A DNA stretch of 64,000 nt, taken from assembly GCA_037953745.1 (NCBI GenBank), contig JBAKBP010000783.1, forward strand, positions 186,001 to 250,000, in the 5' to 3' direction. The notes below the pieces were generated by a model. That model was not told the DNA's origin. It ran no database searches and worked only from the letters and a program-made list of their open reading frames with translations. The stretch is from Lithodes maja. Taxonomy: Eukaryota > Arthropoda > Malacostraca > Decapoda > Lithodidae. Below, one piece after another: positions 1 to 11,562 of the stretch. A program made the translations under genes and the position numbers. Within the stretch, counting starts at the first letter, position 1. The number at the start of each line of letters is the position of its first letter.

Positions 1-930
1 CCACTTTGGACACTAAGTTTGGACTTTGGTTAGGGTAAGTTATTGCAAATCTTCCACTCATAATATAAACTACAATAAAATAAGATACCAGTAGATAAGA
101 TACTACTGTAGCCTATTCTACCTATAGCCTATACCTTGAAAACAAAAACAAACGGTAAGACTGCGAAAGTATTCTTCAGTGACAGGTCTACCCCTATAAT
201 CCCACGGCATGACGGCAAACTGTTATTGTCATAGGCTATAGCCTAGCCAGGGTGTCGAATGACGCTGTTTTTTTTTAGTGATAACACAAATTAACTTTCT
301 GTATAATGATAAAAACAAATTAATCCTAGCCTAGGCCTAGCCTACGTATTTTTATATTATTATTTTAAAAGTTAGACATCTAAAATAGGCCTAGGCTTAG
401 GCCTACTGTGTTCCAAAACTCAAGAGTAGCCTAGGCCTAGCCTAGCCTTACAAAAAAAAAAAAAAAAAAAACAGGAATGTTGGTCTAGGCTAAGTTTAAT
501 ATACACTTCCCAGGTCATTTTAACAGTTCTATTGCTTCTATATATCATATAATACACCATAGAGTAAGTTTTTAATAACTAGAAAAAAAGGTCATCTTCT
601 AAATAATTACCATAATTGAGGACCTTTGCCGTTCCCGGGTTAAGAGTGAGTCTTCGCCTACCAGATTCCAGAACCAGATTCCCAGCTGCCTAGCTAACCT
701 TATTTTTTACTGTCTTTAACCTCAAACCTTCCTTGATCTTCATTAACCTATCAATACATTATACATAGCCCCACTAGTGGGGGCAGTCCTAAGATTGTTG
801 GATAATGGGTTATCCTAAGCCTAATACGCCTAGCCTCAGCCTAGGCTACTCATTTCTGCTTCAAATCATCATTATCATCATAGGCCTAGGCTAATACAAG
901 TAGGCCTAGGCTTATCTGAACAAAATAATA
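1..930. other. AT-rich non-coding DNA with TAGGCCTA clusters
   Basis: I see no convincing gene here. The stretch is AT-rich and has many short palindromic TAGGCCTA/CCTAGGCC clusters, a long A-run near 450-470, and similar clusters again near 2620-2900. The clusters are dispersed rather than a regular tandem array. The short open frames in it are low-complexity. Confidence 0.5.
763..815 (+). repeat. Fragment of repeat family J
   Basis: The segment reads CATAGCCC, CACTAGTGGGG, then GATTGTTGGATAATGGG. The same order of words occurs at 63160-63235 and, inverted, at 63640-63740. It is a short fragment of a dispersed repeat found at both ends of this window. Its class is unknown. Confidence 0.5.
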
Positions 931-1337
931 TGCTTGGCTACTTACAATATTGCTGTTTGGTGCTTGCTAGAAGTCAGGTTTATCCAAAGTATCACCTTGA
1001 ACTTATACCTTATATATAATGAGTTCCCCAAGATTAATATGCACAATTTTAGAATGTGTAGGGCACTCGCACTTCACATGAAGTCAATGTTATATTCCAG
1101 CCCCTTAATTCACTCTATTTTTCCACAAATATATCGGTAAATAACAGCTAACACATTTCCAAGTGTTCCACAGTTGATTGGCGGCAAGCTAATTTGACGT
1201 CATCATTGGATTATTCTCGTAAACACCACAATGGAAAACATAGCTGATTTTCGTTCGTTGTTTTCCATGATCCAACCACATAAATACCCATGAAAAACCA
1301 ATAATTCATCATAAAATCGTACTAATTTATAGCTTAC

Positions 1338-1393
1338 CTTATGCCTCAAGGGCTTGCGCTCTTTGTCAAACACATAAAATTTATATTCATTCA
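1338..1393 (-). CDS. Possible internal coding exon (weak)
   Basis: On the minus strand a 56-nt open segment lies between a TAG acceptor with a weak pyrimidine tract and a strong donor, AAG followed by GTAAGC. In one frame it reads EYKFYVFDKERKPLRHK, a charged, coding-like peptide. I do not recognise the protein and could not find partner exons nearby. The peptide continues past the donor without a stop for some way, so the boundary rests only on the splice consensus. A chance match is quite possible. Confidence 0.22.
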
Positions 1394-2129
1394 CTATTTT
1401 TAAGAAATTAGAGACCCCATAAAATTAACACATACGAACAAAATCGTGTATTTTGTGGGAGTTTAATTGGGATCAGATCAGGATCAGAAAATTAACATTC
1501 AAACTTAAATTAATATTTTACATTATTCATTTCAGTGAAATTCAGTCAATATATTAAACACATGGAGTAGTTTAGTTAATATATACATAGTTTTAGATAA
1601 ATACCTATTATTATCCTTTAATCTACATATTATTGAGCATTCGAGTGCCAATAAAATTACGGTAGTTGTGTTCGTCTTGACTCAGCCTTCGGCGCAATAT
1701 AACATCGGAGTGTAGGGGTACATTGGTTGTTTGTTTGTTTGTTTTAGCGGACTCTCCCATCCAGGAGTTCGTTCTATGAACGATGGCTGTTTCCTTATTG
1801 TAATATATATTTGTTATATTGGTGCTAAAGTCAGTCACCTCATCCGAACCGAACAAGTTGTGTTTTCACAGTGTAAACAAATAGCTTTCATGACTTGAGC
1901 TCTGGATTTATCCGTCTATATTTACATTAGTAGCTGCATTTGGACTTCAATACAGGTGATATATAATAGTTCTAAGATCATAGCCAATGTAGAGTACAGT
2001 TTAGAGCAAAGCAACTATCGTTTGATGAGTGTAATGTAGAAATAGAATGGCAGGTTTAGCGGGGCTCCCGGCCGCCCCGGGAGTCACAGGCTCTTAGCCA
2101 ATTTCAGTATCAATATTTTTTTCAGATGT

Positions 2130-2592
2130 TAGGTTCGGGATCACGAAGAAAATGGGCGAATTTTGGCACACTGCCAATCAGCGCTCTGCAGACCCCGTAA
2201 TCCTGCGTTAATCTGTAACCGTTTTGGTAAGATGATCCTCAGGGTATTCGAGTGTTCAGCCTATAATTGGGCTTTGTAATTGGGGTTGTGTGGGACAGGG
2301 ATCTGCCTTGCTTAGGCCAATCGGCTTTCTGCAGACTCCCATTTTCTTGTGTTCTTATGTGTGTGTTCTTATGGATGTGAGGGGGGGGATCTACCAGGTG
2401 TGGGCCAATCGGCGCTCAGCAGACCCCCGTAATCTTGTGGTAATCTCTGACCGTTTTGGTGGGGTCAGTACTCAAGGTAGTGAGATGAGTCTATAATTGG
2501 GCCTTGTAATTGGGGTTGGGTGTGACAGGGATCTGCCTTGTATGGGCCGATCGGCTTTTTGCAGACTCCCATTTTCTTATGTTCTTATGTAA
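2130..2592 (+). repeat. Tandemly duplicated retroelement 3' end with TTCTTATG tail
   Basis: Two similar blocks of about 230 bp (2130-2370 and 2380-2592) each contain a GACCCCCGTAAT segment, ATAATTGGGC, TTGTAATTGGGGTTG, and CAGACTCCCATTTTCTT, followed by repeats of TTCTTATG. Each block is also internally duplicated (AATCGGC followed by CAGAC occurs twice per block). The simple-sequence tail suggests the 3' end of a non-LTR retrotransposon, but no coding remnant remains to assign a family. Confidence 0.5.
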
Positions 2593-3767
2593 CTTAACTC
2601 ATCTCTGCATTCTTTTAATACTCTAGCATAGGCCTAGCCTACTATACCTCATCCGGACCAGGCGATTTATTAGGTTTCAGTCTATCAATTTCCTTAAGCA
2701 CATAATTTCTACTTATAGGCCTAGGCTAGTAACCGCACTTACAGTTAAGAATATCACACTACAGCGGGCTAACGCAACATTTTAGGCTGTAGGCTAAACG
2801 GAAGGTGGGTGGACGCATTGCCCGTTGGTATAAAAACGCGCAATGCGGTCGTCCGGATCTAACCTTAGCCTATAGGCTAGCCTAACCCTTAGAATAACAA
2901 AAAACTACCAATAAATTATAGCATAACGATTGAAAACGCAAAGGAAACTCTAAAAGTGCCTGGATATTAACTAAACGAGGACGAACACAACTCTCCGTCC
3001 AGATGTAAATAACACCATGCCCGTCACCAGTCCCTCCACCAACACAATACGCCGCATCGCCGCCACTTAAATGTTCAGATTATCTCGACGTTCACATATA
3101 TATAGCACTTTACATATATTCCCTGCTATATCCATGTTCTTATACATATCCTATTATAGTGCAAATGTCACTGGGGGAGCCATAAATAGTACGAAATACG
3201 AAAATATTTCACCTTCATCTTGCGTGCTCCTCTATCCGCCGAACACGCTGATGGAAAGGATATCTCAAGTTTGGAGGGACTACACCTTTCATTATTATTA
3301 TTGTATATTTCACAAATTACTAATAGAAGGAGCTGTATATTCAATTTTAAATGAACAATAAAATATACTAAGCTTTTTTTATCTAAAATCAAAATACTAA
3401 TTCTATGTTTGACATTATAACAAATAATTAATAAAAATGTGGTACCTAAAGAAAATTCTAAATATCATGATTTTCAAAACAATACAGTTAATATTTTAAT
3501 ATTATGTATTTCTTGTATTTGTGTGTTTCATATTGTGATTAATTAACTAATAAAAGAGGAAAAACTTACCGCTAATATTTTACATAAAGGCTTCACAGTT
3601 CCTATTTATGTATCATAAACAACAGGTTATAGATAATATAATTTTCTAAAATACTTAATTCAATAATATATGAAATATTACAATGTATGATATATTTTAA
3701 GAAACTTCAAATGCAATACCATTCAACGCGCCAAATTCAAAATACTATCAATTGGACTCGAGCTCAA

Positions 3768-3870
3768 TTCAGTTGTTGTTGTTGCTCAGTTCAGTTTATT
3801 GAATGGCCCTCAGAGGGCTGTTCTTAGGCTGCATGACGTGTGAAGCTTTGAGGGGAAATGTGAGGATATG
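3768..3870 (-). repeat. Possible LINE 3' tail with (CAA)n, minus strand
   Basis: A GTTGTTGTTGTTG run lies at the left edge of a short GC-richer block, which is a (CAA)n tail when read on the minus strand. The same tail type occurs at 20160 (minus) and 25100 (plus) next to recognisable Jockey-like coding ends. No coding remnant is visible here. Confidence 0.3.
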
Positions 3871-4199
3871 ACAATAGTTCATGAATCAAATAATCAATAA
3901 ATACATTGGTGTAGGCCTACGACCATTAGTAGCTCCAAATCAAGGCGATCTATAACCTAATATGATGGTCCGTGGTGACTGCTCTGGATTTCACTACCAA
4001 AGAATATATCTAGTCAAGACAACATCCTCACCATACTATACATACTACTTGAACACTTGACACTGCTGCAATCAACTTAGTAGCCTATATCACCAAATGT
4101 ACAACTATTAACTTAACCCAGGAGAGCTATGTTTTTAAAGTGCCGCCGGTGCAACTTCTTTAAAGGTCACCCAAGGAAGATATGGCTTCTCTAGATTAA

Positions 4200-4835
4200 C
4201 CCGGCAAGCGCGATAGGCCTCACGGAAGGCTTCCTATAGGGAACGCGATAGGCCTCACGGAAGCAGGACCATAAAAAAAGCTTTCAAAAAAAAAAGGGCC
4301 TATCAAAAAAAAAAAAATTGTCTCTAGGTGAGATAATTCCCCTCCAGTACTCATCCATGTAAATCTCACCCACCCCCTCCCCTCCTTCCCCACCTTATTC
4401 CCCCCTCCCTCCCCTCCTCAATTATCACCTATTTTCCCTCTTATTATCATCATTTATCGGTTATTTTTCTCTCCCGCGATAATGTAGCACAAGTGGGTTG
4501 CAGAAAAGATCGATATGTACCACACACACACCAGCCCAGACCGCCCCGCTCCCTCAGTTACCTCACAGACAGCGAGAGAGGAGGGTTGACTGCAGCTCTC
4601 TCTCGCCTGACATTACGACCGGGTGGCCAATATCTTCGGTTTTCACCACCCAAATGCTTTTCCCACTTATTTTAGCACTCTTGAAGGTTCATATATACAT
4701 CATATATGTAAAATAAAAGCATACCGAAAACAAATAATGGTCTATATTGTAAATATAACGAATTCTGTCAGAATCCAAGGCTAGAAATACACAAATAACT
4801 ACCCTAGCTCCTAGGGCTATTTAGCGCTTAACAGG
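4200..4835 (+). mobile_element. TTAA-flanked MITE, family B copy 1
   Basis: A 636-bp element flanked by TTAA at 4196-4199 and 4836-4839. It begins CCCGGCAAGCGC; the other end is less well conserved in this copy but matches the family 3' end (TTAGCGCTTA). Near the left end a GCGATAGGCCTCACGGAAG motif is repeated twice, then come an A-run, a CCTCCC-rich tract and an inverted GAGAG/CTCTC region. Two further copies are at 25835 and 39664. TTAA target duplication with ends starting CC fits the piggyBac superfamily (known for that family); the element has no transposase. It abuts the LTR-like element E1 on its right. Confidence 0.85.
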
Positions 4836-4850
4836 TTAACAGACAAATAT

Positions 4851-6227
4851 TGAGATAGGGAAGAAAAGCAACCATGAGAAGAATCAAGGAATTGAGGCCC
4901 CGCACACACCAACAACCACTACCACCACGCCACCAAGACAAGAGGGCACAAGCGACTCCTCACCACGCTTCGCACGGGTCGCCTGCATCAACCTGGCTCT
5001 TCCCTCGACCCCAGGAAAGAACATACCTGCGAGAACGGCACCAGACGACTATGCACAAAACAGAGATAACCACTCAAGACACCATGGGGAACAAACCGTG
5101 CATACCCACCAACACACCATGCGCCCTTCTCCAAGCACAGCCGCCCCTCTAGCCGTGAAATGCCACACCGAGGAGAACGACGGAACTGGTAACACCATCT
5201 CAGTCCACCTCATCATCAGCAGAGTTGGATCGATATCAATACCGCACTGGTAGGATTGATATCAGGAAGACTTGGGACTATTTACCGATAAATTGCCTTG
5301 AGGGAGTAAGACACTGGTGTAACTACTCGACGCATTTCTCGAAGGTATTCTCGGAAGGTATTCTCGCATTGGATTTGCTCGTATCCTTGTTGGACCACAC
5401 TGGTGACCACCCAACATCTTTACATTGCCTTCATACAGGATTTACTATAATTAGAGTATGCAGTACTGACAAGCGCTCTAGTTATAGTAAACCTACAGAA
5501 ATAGTAAGGCTGGTTGGAAGAGCGTAAGACACTGGTGAAACGGCTTCCTTCTCAGTCAGGACTCGTAGTGGAGGGTGTAAGACACTGGTGAAACAACTCC
5601 CTACTTAAGTCCTACGATACGAGAGCGTAAGACACTGGTGAAACCGTGAAATGGCTCGTACTCGTATAAACCCAAGATCAAACATCAATTAAAGTTCTTG
5701 CAAAGATTACTGTAGGAAGCCTAGGTTCAAGGACTCGTAGTGGAGGGCATAAGACACTGGTGAAACGACTCCCTACGCAAGTCCTACGATACGAGAACGT
5801 AAGACACTGGTGAACCGGCTCGTATAAGGACCTCAACCTCGCAGATCTTCAGAAGACCCTCAAGGAAGTCTTCACTAACTCTGCAACCGTCACATGGCAA
5901 GATCACCACCACGGACTAGGACGTCATCGGGAATACAACACAGCCACATCTTCAAAGACCGTCGGAACCTGCCAAAGATCTCCCCCTTGAGGTGCCTATT
6001 GGATCCTCGATCGTGCTGTTATATAATTACCTATCCATGTCTGATGTACCATTGTAGACTACCTCTAATCATATGTTACTGTTGAAAATGAATAATCTAT
6101 ACTTATACTCTTGTTATATTATCCTCTATTGCTTTCGTACTTGTGTTAGTGTTGGTTTCCTTTTCCCCAGTCGAGTAAGTACTTACCTAATTAGTCAATA
6201 AAACCCCAGTAAGAACCTGGTATAACA
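4851..6227 (+). mobile_element. LTR-like element E, copy 1 (E1)
   Basis: This 1.38-kb block is homologous to 8628-11265 once two insertions in the latter are set aside. It begins TGAGATAGGG and ends GGTATAACA, so it has TG...CA ends, with an AATAAA signal at about 6198 just before the 3' end. These are LTR hallmarks. A motif GTAAGACACTGGTGAAAC recurs irregularly at about 5306, 5524, 5577, 5637, 5749 and 5799. No long ORF is present. It may be a solo LTR or the 5' LTR of a decayed element; I see no clear primer-binding site or target duplication. Confidence 0.55.
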
Positions 6228-6864
6228 AGTATCGAGAAAGAAAATTGTGAGACGACAACCAAAAGTTAGCACTAGCGATGTCATCTAATGTTGTGGAGGA
6301 AGCGGATGGACACTGCCTATTTAGCAAGATCATGAGCTCGGCAATGAACCCTAGGGTCAACCTCTCTTATTACATCTACGTTCATCGATGCTACTTGCTT
6401 CTTCCTCAATCTTGTCTGTATGGTTGGGGAAACCCACAAGTGAAAATTATTGATTGGATATGCGACGAGCATACATTCACCTAAATTACCTAGAGCAGTT
6501 AGTTCAGCACACTACTCGTATTGCTGACCGCCCTGGAGATCGACCCAACATCCTCAACTAATTTCTATAACCTCTTATCGTTCTACTTATGCTGTAAACC
6601 TCTTCTTTCCGTTGGGCTCCTCCGATCACAATTTTATCTCAGTTACCTGTCCTATCTCTCCAGTACGGCCATCCGATCCTCCCAGCCAGCGGCATTTGTG
6701 GAACTTTGGCGCTGCCGACTGAGAGGCTCTTTGGCAGTAGGCCTACTTCTTTGATTTCCTATGGAATGACATTTGCTTCTGTGGCCGAGGATCATTGGAT
6801 TATGCCGCATGCATTACCGAGGTAATCCTCTCGAGCATGGAAGCATACATATAATTTTCTTTCA
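6228..6864 (+). other. Region after E1, short Gag-like start at most
   Basis: Directly after E1 the sequence could be the start of an LTR element's internal region. A 68-codon frame starts at ATG 6278 but ends at 6484 and has no diagnostic motif. The rest, to the beginning of the LINE at about 6865, shows no gene I can support. Confidence 0.3.
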
Positions 6865-7312
6865 GTCTAATGCAAAAAATCTTGGTTTACTCACGCTTGT
6901 TCTAATGCTGTCCGCAATAAGGAGCAAGCATTCAAACGGTAGCCTACCATCGCCTCGAGAATCTCATACTTTTTATGTTTCTGCCTGGAATCAAGCCAAA
7001 TCTGTTCTTCGACTCGCCAAAAACTCTTCCATCAATAATAAACGTTCTGAACTTTCCAACTCTAGATCTTCTCAAGCTTTCTGGTATCTAGCCGAACACC
7101 TTTCCCAACATATCCCTTTTTTCCACTCTGACAAAGCTGAACTCTTCGCTCAAAAATCCACCTTGGATGATTCCGATGCTATTCCTCCCTCTCCTCTTAC
7201 TTAAGCCTATAATAACATAATCTCTTCTAAGGATGTAGCCTACTTTCTGCCCTCTCTGGACTTAATGCTAAGAAGGCGTACGGTCCAGATGGTGTTCCTC
7301 CTGTTGTACTCA

Positions 7313-7526
7313 TGTAGGATTAGGTTTTTACACTATGCCCGGAAGGTGGGTTCTAGAGCTCCGATCTTACTTTCAACCATCTTGACAATTTTACCAACAC
7401 ACCTAAACTTCGTTTGATGCGAAAATAGCCTCCCGAAAATATACCCAGGGCGGGAATCGAACCCAGTACCTTTGGGTACGAGGCAGACGCCTTACCAGTT
7501 AGACCAAGAGACATCTCTATTGGTCT
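7313..7526 (-). mobile_element. tRNA-derived SINE, minus-strand copy
   Basis: On the minus strand it begins with a tRNA-like head containing an A-box match (TGGTCTAACTGG) and a B-box (GGTTCGATTCC). A roughly 130-bp body follows and ends near TTTTTACACTATG on the plus strand. The body is a reverse-complement match of the SINE at 8075-8282. The tRNA head is followed by the body without a gap and has no CCA-compatible acceptor pairing that I can see, so it is a SINE rather than a tRNA gene. It sits inside the Jockey-like LINE. Confidence 0.8.
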
Positions 7527-8074
7527 AACTTAGGGGTTCCCAACCTTTTTAGCACTGCGCCCCCCTTTGGTGAGGACTGTATACATGATGCATGCGCTAG
7601 CTTTAAGAACTATTATTATTATTATTATAACTCTTGGTCATCCTACTTTCGGGACTTCGGTGAGACCTTTTCTGTTGTGCTAGACATGTCGAAAGCCTTC
7701 GATAGAGTCTGGCACAAATCTCTAATTTCCAAACTACCCTCCTTCGGTTTCTATCCCTCCATCGGTGCCTTTGTCTCTAATTTCCTTTCTGGCCATTCCA
7801 TAGCTGCGGTTGTGGATGGCGATCGCTCACTTCCTCAACCTATCAACTCCAGTGTTCCTCAGGGTTCTGTCCTATCTCCCGTTCTCTATCTAATATTCAT
7901 TAATGATCTCAACTGTACCTTCCATCCTGTCCACTCATATATGCTGATGACTCTACCTTACACTTTTCAACTAGATTTCCATAACGACCTAGCATGCAAT
8001 TGTAAAGTCAGTGAAAATAGGTTATCCTAAACTGAACCAGATGCGGAAATAACTTGAGCCGACCATGCCAAGTG

Positions 8075-8282
8075 AGATATCTTTCTTGGTGTAACTGGCA
8101 GAGTGTTCGCCTCATAGCCTAACGGTCCCGGGTTCAATCCCAGGCCCTGGTATATTTTCGGGGGCTATTTCAGCATCTAACGAAGCTTAGGTGTGTTGGT
8201 AAAATTGTTAAGATGGTTGAGAGTAAGATAGGAGCTCCATAAATCCTCTTTCGGGTATGGTGTAAAAACCTAATCTTACACA
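8075..8282 (+). mobile_element. tRNA-derived SINE, plus-strand copy
   Basis: The tRNA-like head has an A-box (TGGTGTAACTGG, 8087-8098) and a B-box (GGTTCAATCCC, 8131-8141). The body contains TATATTTTCGGGGGCTATTT and ends near ACCTAATCTTACA. It matches the minus-strand copy at 7313-7526 over its whole length with scattered differences. LINE coding sequence resumes at about 8285. Confidence 0.8.
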
Positions 8283-9275
8283 ATCACTCAAAAGCTTACA
8301 TGATGCGGCCATAGCACTCCAATCTTCTAATCTATCAACTATTTCCAATTTGGGCAGACAAAATCTTGTTACTTTCAATGGTTCCAAAACCAAATTTATC
8401 CATCTATTTACTCATCACCATCTTCCACACGAGTATCCCTTATTCTTCAACAATACACAAATAAATCCTTTTTCATCTCAGCATTCTTGGTGTTTTTTTT
8501 CTCCTGACCTTTCCTGGAAATATTATATTTCCACTCGTGCAAAAACAGCTTCCCATAAGTTATGTGTGCTCAACTGTCTCTGTGGGTGCTTCACCCCCAC
8601 ACAGCTTCTTGCTCTGTATAGGGGCACTGAGATGGGGGGATAAAAGCACCAGGGAAAAAGGAAGGAACATCGAGGTGCAAGGAAAGCGCACTGAACGACC
8701 CTCAACAACTCCTGTCACCATGCCGCCAAGGCAAGAGGACACAAGAGCCTCCTCACCAAGTCAGGTCCGGTTCGCCAGCATCGCCTCGCCACTTCCCCCA
8801 ACCCCAGGAAAGGACTCAACAGTAAGGTTATCCACTGACACCACCAGGGAAATAAAAGAGGTTCGATACAAACATCAGGAATAAGAAATCCTCCATAAAC
8901 CCCAAACCACCACCCGCCCAACTTGCCCGGAGACGCACCACCGCCATGGCGCAAATCCTGAGAAGGGCTACCACTGTCGACATAGACCTTCCTCCAAGCA
9001 CATCCGCCCTTCTAACACCGAGATGCGCAACCGGAAGGAACGACGAAACTGCTAAGACCTCTCCAGCAAAAACCATCATCAGTACAGCTGGAACGATACT
9101 CTAGACTGTACCGACAGGCTTGATATCTGGAAGACTTGGGATTATATCCAAGAAAAGTGCCTTGAGGAACTACTCGACGCCTTTTCTCGGAGATATCAAG
9201 GATTTACACGTATCCTTGTTGGGCCACACTAGTGCAACCCATAATTGAGCACTTTGCCTTTATATAGGAATTACT

Positions 9276-10306
9276 ACATACATACATACAAGTTTAAAGA
9301 CCGTTTGTCCTCAGAAAATGTGGTTACAGCCTCACGTCCTAAATGGCAGCTTTCCAGGCGGCCCTGTTAAGGGCTGCCTCTGATGTCAAGTTCTTTATTT
9401 TGAGATCGGACCAGAGTACCCGAGCCCACGTCATTCTAGGTCCACCCCTACGCGCAGCTCCACCCACGTTCACAGTCCGGCATTTCTTCACCCAGTTCTG
9501 ATCATCCATTCTCTCCACATGTCCAAACAAACAAAGTCGGCTCGTGCGCATCTCTTCACTGACACTCCTATTGCCCAGACGCCTTCTCAATTCCTCGCTC
9601 GACACCCTGCCCCTAAGATTAACCCCACACATCCATCTCACCATTCTCTTCTCATTCCGTTCCATTCTATTGACATCCTCCGCTTTAACCGGCCACGTCT
9701 CCGAGGCATAGGTCATCGCGCTTCTAACACACAAGCTATACACCTTCCCTTTAATGTGGGGTGGGAGCCCTCTCATGGTCAGGAGTGGCAACAGCTCTCT
9801 AAACTTTCCCCAGCCACTTCTGACTCTAGCAATGGAGCTAGCTTCAGTGACACCTCCGGCGGAAACCGTATCGCCCAGGTAGCAGAACTTATTTACACAC
9901 TACAGCGTTACAGTCGAAATCAACACAGACAGGCGGGTCATTTAATACAAGATCTCCTTGCACACTGCACATTCAAAGTCTATGATTCTTGTCATAGGTC
10001 CTCTAGCTCCACTACATCTCTTGTGTACCCAGTCACTACAGACGCAACATTGATTTGAATTACTTCCCACATACTGCGCATGGATAGTCGCCGCTTCTCT
10101 CCATAGTACCACGCCCTACGCCACTAATCATGACCTTTGTTTTATCTATGTTAACTCTTAGACCCTTATTTGCCATACCTTCCCTCCATCTTTAGAACTT
10201 CGCCTCTGCTTCCTGTGCACTATCTGTGATAAGAACTAGATCATCTGCATATAAAATCTCCCATGGGAGTCCTATCCTAAATTCCCTCGACAGAGCCTCC
10301 GACTAA
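9276..10306 (-). pseudogene. 5'-truncated LINE inserted in E2, minus strand
   Basis: Read on the minus strand, the fragment starts near the RT catalytic box (YADDLVLIT, around 10220-10255), continues through KGLRVNIDKTKVM, and ends with an intact 150-codon C-terminal frame (9339-9791). That frame has the pattern YASETWPVKAEDVNRMERNE, then FGHVERM, which is typical of RTE-like and related LINEs. A (TGTA)n tail lies at 9276-9291. The E1 sequence has no such insert, so this is a later insertion; short imperfect flanks (AGGAATTACTA and AGGACTATA) may be its target duplication. Internal stops in the RT part show it is dead. Confidence 0.75.
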
Positions 10307-10883
10307 AACAGGACTATAACTAGAGTATGCAGCACTGGCCACACACTTTAGTTGTAGCAAACCTACCTCCTCAGTAAGACACTGGTGAAACGGCTTCCCT
10401 CCAAGTCGAATTTAATAGTGGAGGGTGTAAGATACTGGTGAAAACTACTTCCTACGTAGTCATTACGCACGAGAGCGTAAGACACTGGTGTAACAGCTTG
10501 TACTCGTAAAATCCCAAAAATCCAAAATATAAGTTCCTTCAAGGCTCCCATAGAAGTCTAGGTCTGGATTGTAAGAGAGCGTACGACATTGGTGAAACGG
10601 CTCCTTACTTTAATCCCATGATACGAGAGCGTAAGACAATGGTGAAACTGCTCATTTTCATGTAAGACCCTCACCTCTACAGTCTTCAGAGATCTTCAAG
10701 AAGTCTTCCTCTAACTTCTGTCACCGTCACACGACAGGACCACCCCCACGGACCAGGACATCGTAGGGAATACCAGGCAGCAATGTCTTCACAGATCTTC
10801 AGAACCTGCCTGCGTCTTACCCTCGAGACACCTTGAGGATCCTCGATCGTGCTGCTAATTGAAATCTATCCCTGTCTTATGTA

Positions 10884-11089
10884 CAGTTTGCTGCACATAT
10901 TTTATTCCGTTGGAGTCGTGATTTGGCAGCGCTGCACCCACTTCCCTAATCCCCCTCCCTCACTCCACCTCCTAACTTCCACTATTGGTAAGAGGTGGAA
11001 TAAGGGAGGGGGGTTGGGGAGGTGGGTGCGGCGCTGCAAAGTTACGATTTGCTGGGATGCTTGAGAAATGGAATATGTGCGGCAAACTG
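10884..11089. mobile_element. Hairpin MITE with TA target duplication
   Basis: The two halves are near-perfect inverted copies: the left begins CAGTTTGCTGCACATAT and the right ends ATATGTGCGGCAAACTG. The inner part pairs a CCCTCCCTCACTCC tract with a GGAGGGGGGTTGGGG tract. TA lies on both sides (10882-10883 and 11090-11091). E1 lacks the insert at the matching place. TA duplication and CAGT ends fit the Tc1/mariner-pogo group. Confidence 0.75.
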
Positions 11090-11276
11090 TATCATTGTAC
11101 CTCTAACCATATGCTTGTGTGAATAAGAATAACCTATGTTTGTACTCGTATGTTATATTATCCTCTCTTACCTTTGTGTTTGTGTTCTTGGGTTCTCATC
11201 TTCTCCAGTCAAGTAAGAACCTACCTATAAAGTCAATGCAACCCCAGTAAAAACCTGGTATAACAGTGTTCTCTAT

Positions 11277-11562
11277 TGGGTGAGGGCTGGTCCTACCCAG
11301 TGAGGTTTGGCATCCTCTACCCAACCTTAGCCGTTCTGTCTGTCTCTTTTACTGTCCTAATTTTCCTCTCCAGTGGGCAGGCTAGGAATCCTCCTCCCCT
11401 TGGAAAATTATCCTGCTCAACGAGACAGAGAAAAGGGCGAAGGAACGCGAAAGTGGTCCCGGACCCTAAGAATTGGAACTTTACAGGTCTCTGTTCAGAC
11501 TATCTCAAGTCAGCCACCACATGTAGTGGGGTGTGTGCAAGAGTGTATATATACATACATAA
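11277..11562 (+). mobile_element. Short retroposon F, copy 1, with 12-bp target duplication
   Basis: A 286-bp block bounded by perfect direct repeats AGTGTTCTCTAT (11265-11276 and 11563-11574). It starts TGGGTGAGGGCTGGTCC and ends in a TATATATACATACATAA simple tail. A second copy without clear duplications is at 15189. There is no A/B-box pair, so it may be a SINE of non-tRNA origin or the 3' end of an unknown LINE. The flanking duplication shows insertion by target-primed retrotransposition. Confidence 0.8.

Larger units (their letters stand above)
6865..8627 (+). pseudogene. Jockey-like LINE, broken reverse transcriptase
   Basis: This is a decayed non-LTR retrotransposon ORF2 in several frames. 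Pieces in order: a pre-RT linker (about 6865-7201); the RT start near 7265-7310 (KAYGPDGVP); RT motif A and motif B at 7677-7900 (LDMSKAFDRVWH, SVPQGSVLSPVLY); a frame change just before the catalytic YADD-like codons near 7940; and the thumb and downstream region at 8285-8627 (FNGSKTKF, TPTQLLALYRGT). A tRNA-derived SINE in minus orientation is inserted at 7313 and one in plus orientation at 8075. About 100 bp of foreign sequence ending in (ATT)n lies at 7530-7628. The RT between KAYGPDGVP and motif A is deleted. The 3' end stops where E2 begins. It cannot be active. Confidence 0.8.
8628..11265 (+). mobile_element. LTR-like element E, copy 2 (E2), with two insertions
   Basis: It starts TGAGATGG immediately after the LINE codons for LALYRGT and ends GGTATAACA. 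Removing a LINE fragment (about 9276-10306) and a hairpin MITE (10884-11089 plus its TA) leaves about 1.4 kb, matching E1 (1.38 kb). Shared landmarks include CAAGGCAAGAGGACACAAG, the repeated GTAAGACACTGGTGAAAC-like motif (10374, 10427, 10477, 10580, 10631) and the 3' ACCCCAGTAA block. The AATAAA of E1 is here mutated to AATGCA. Its right edge is the target site of SINE F1. Confidence 0.55.

Noticed and set aside
7455..7526. tRNA gene on the minus strand
   Set aside because: A- and B-boxes are good, but the sequence runs directly into a 130-bp body shared with a second copy at 8075. It is a SINE head.
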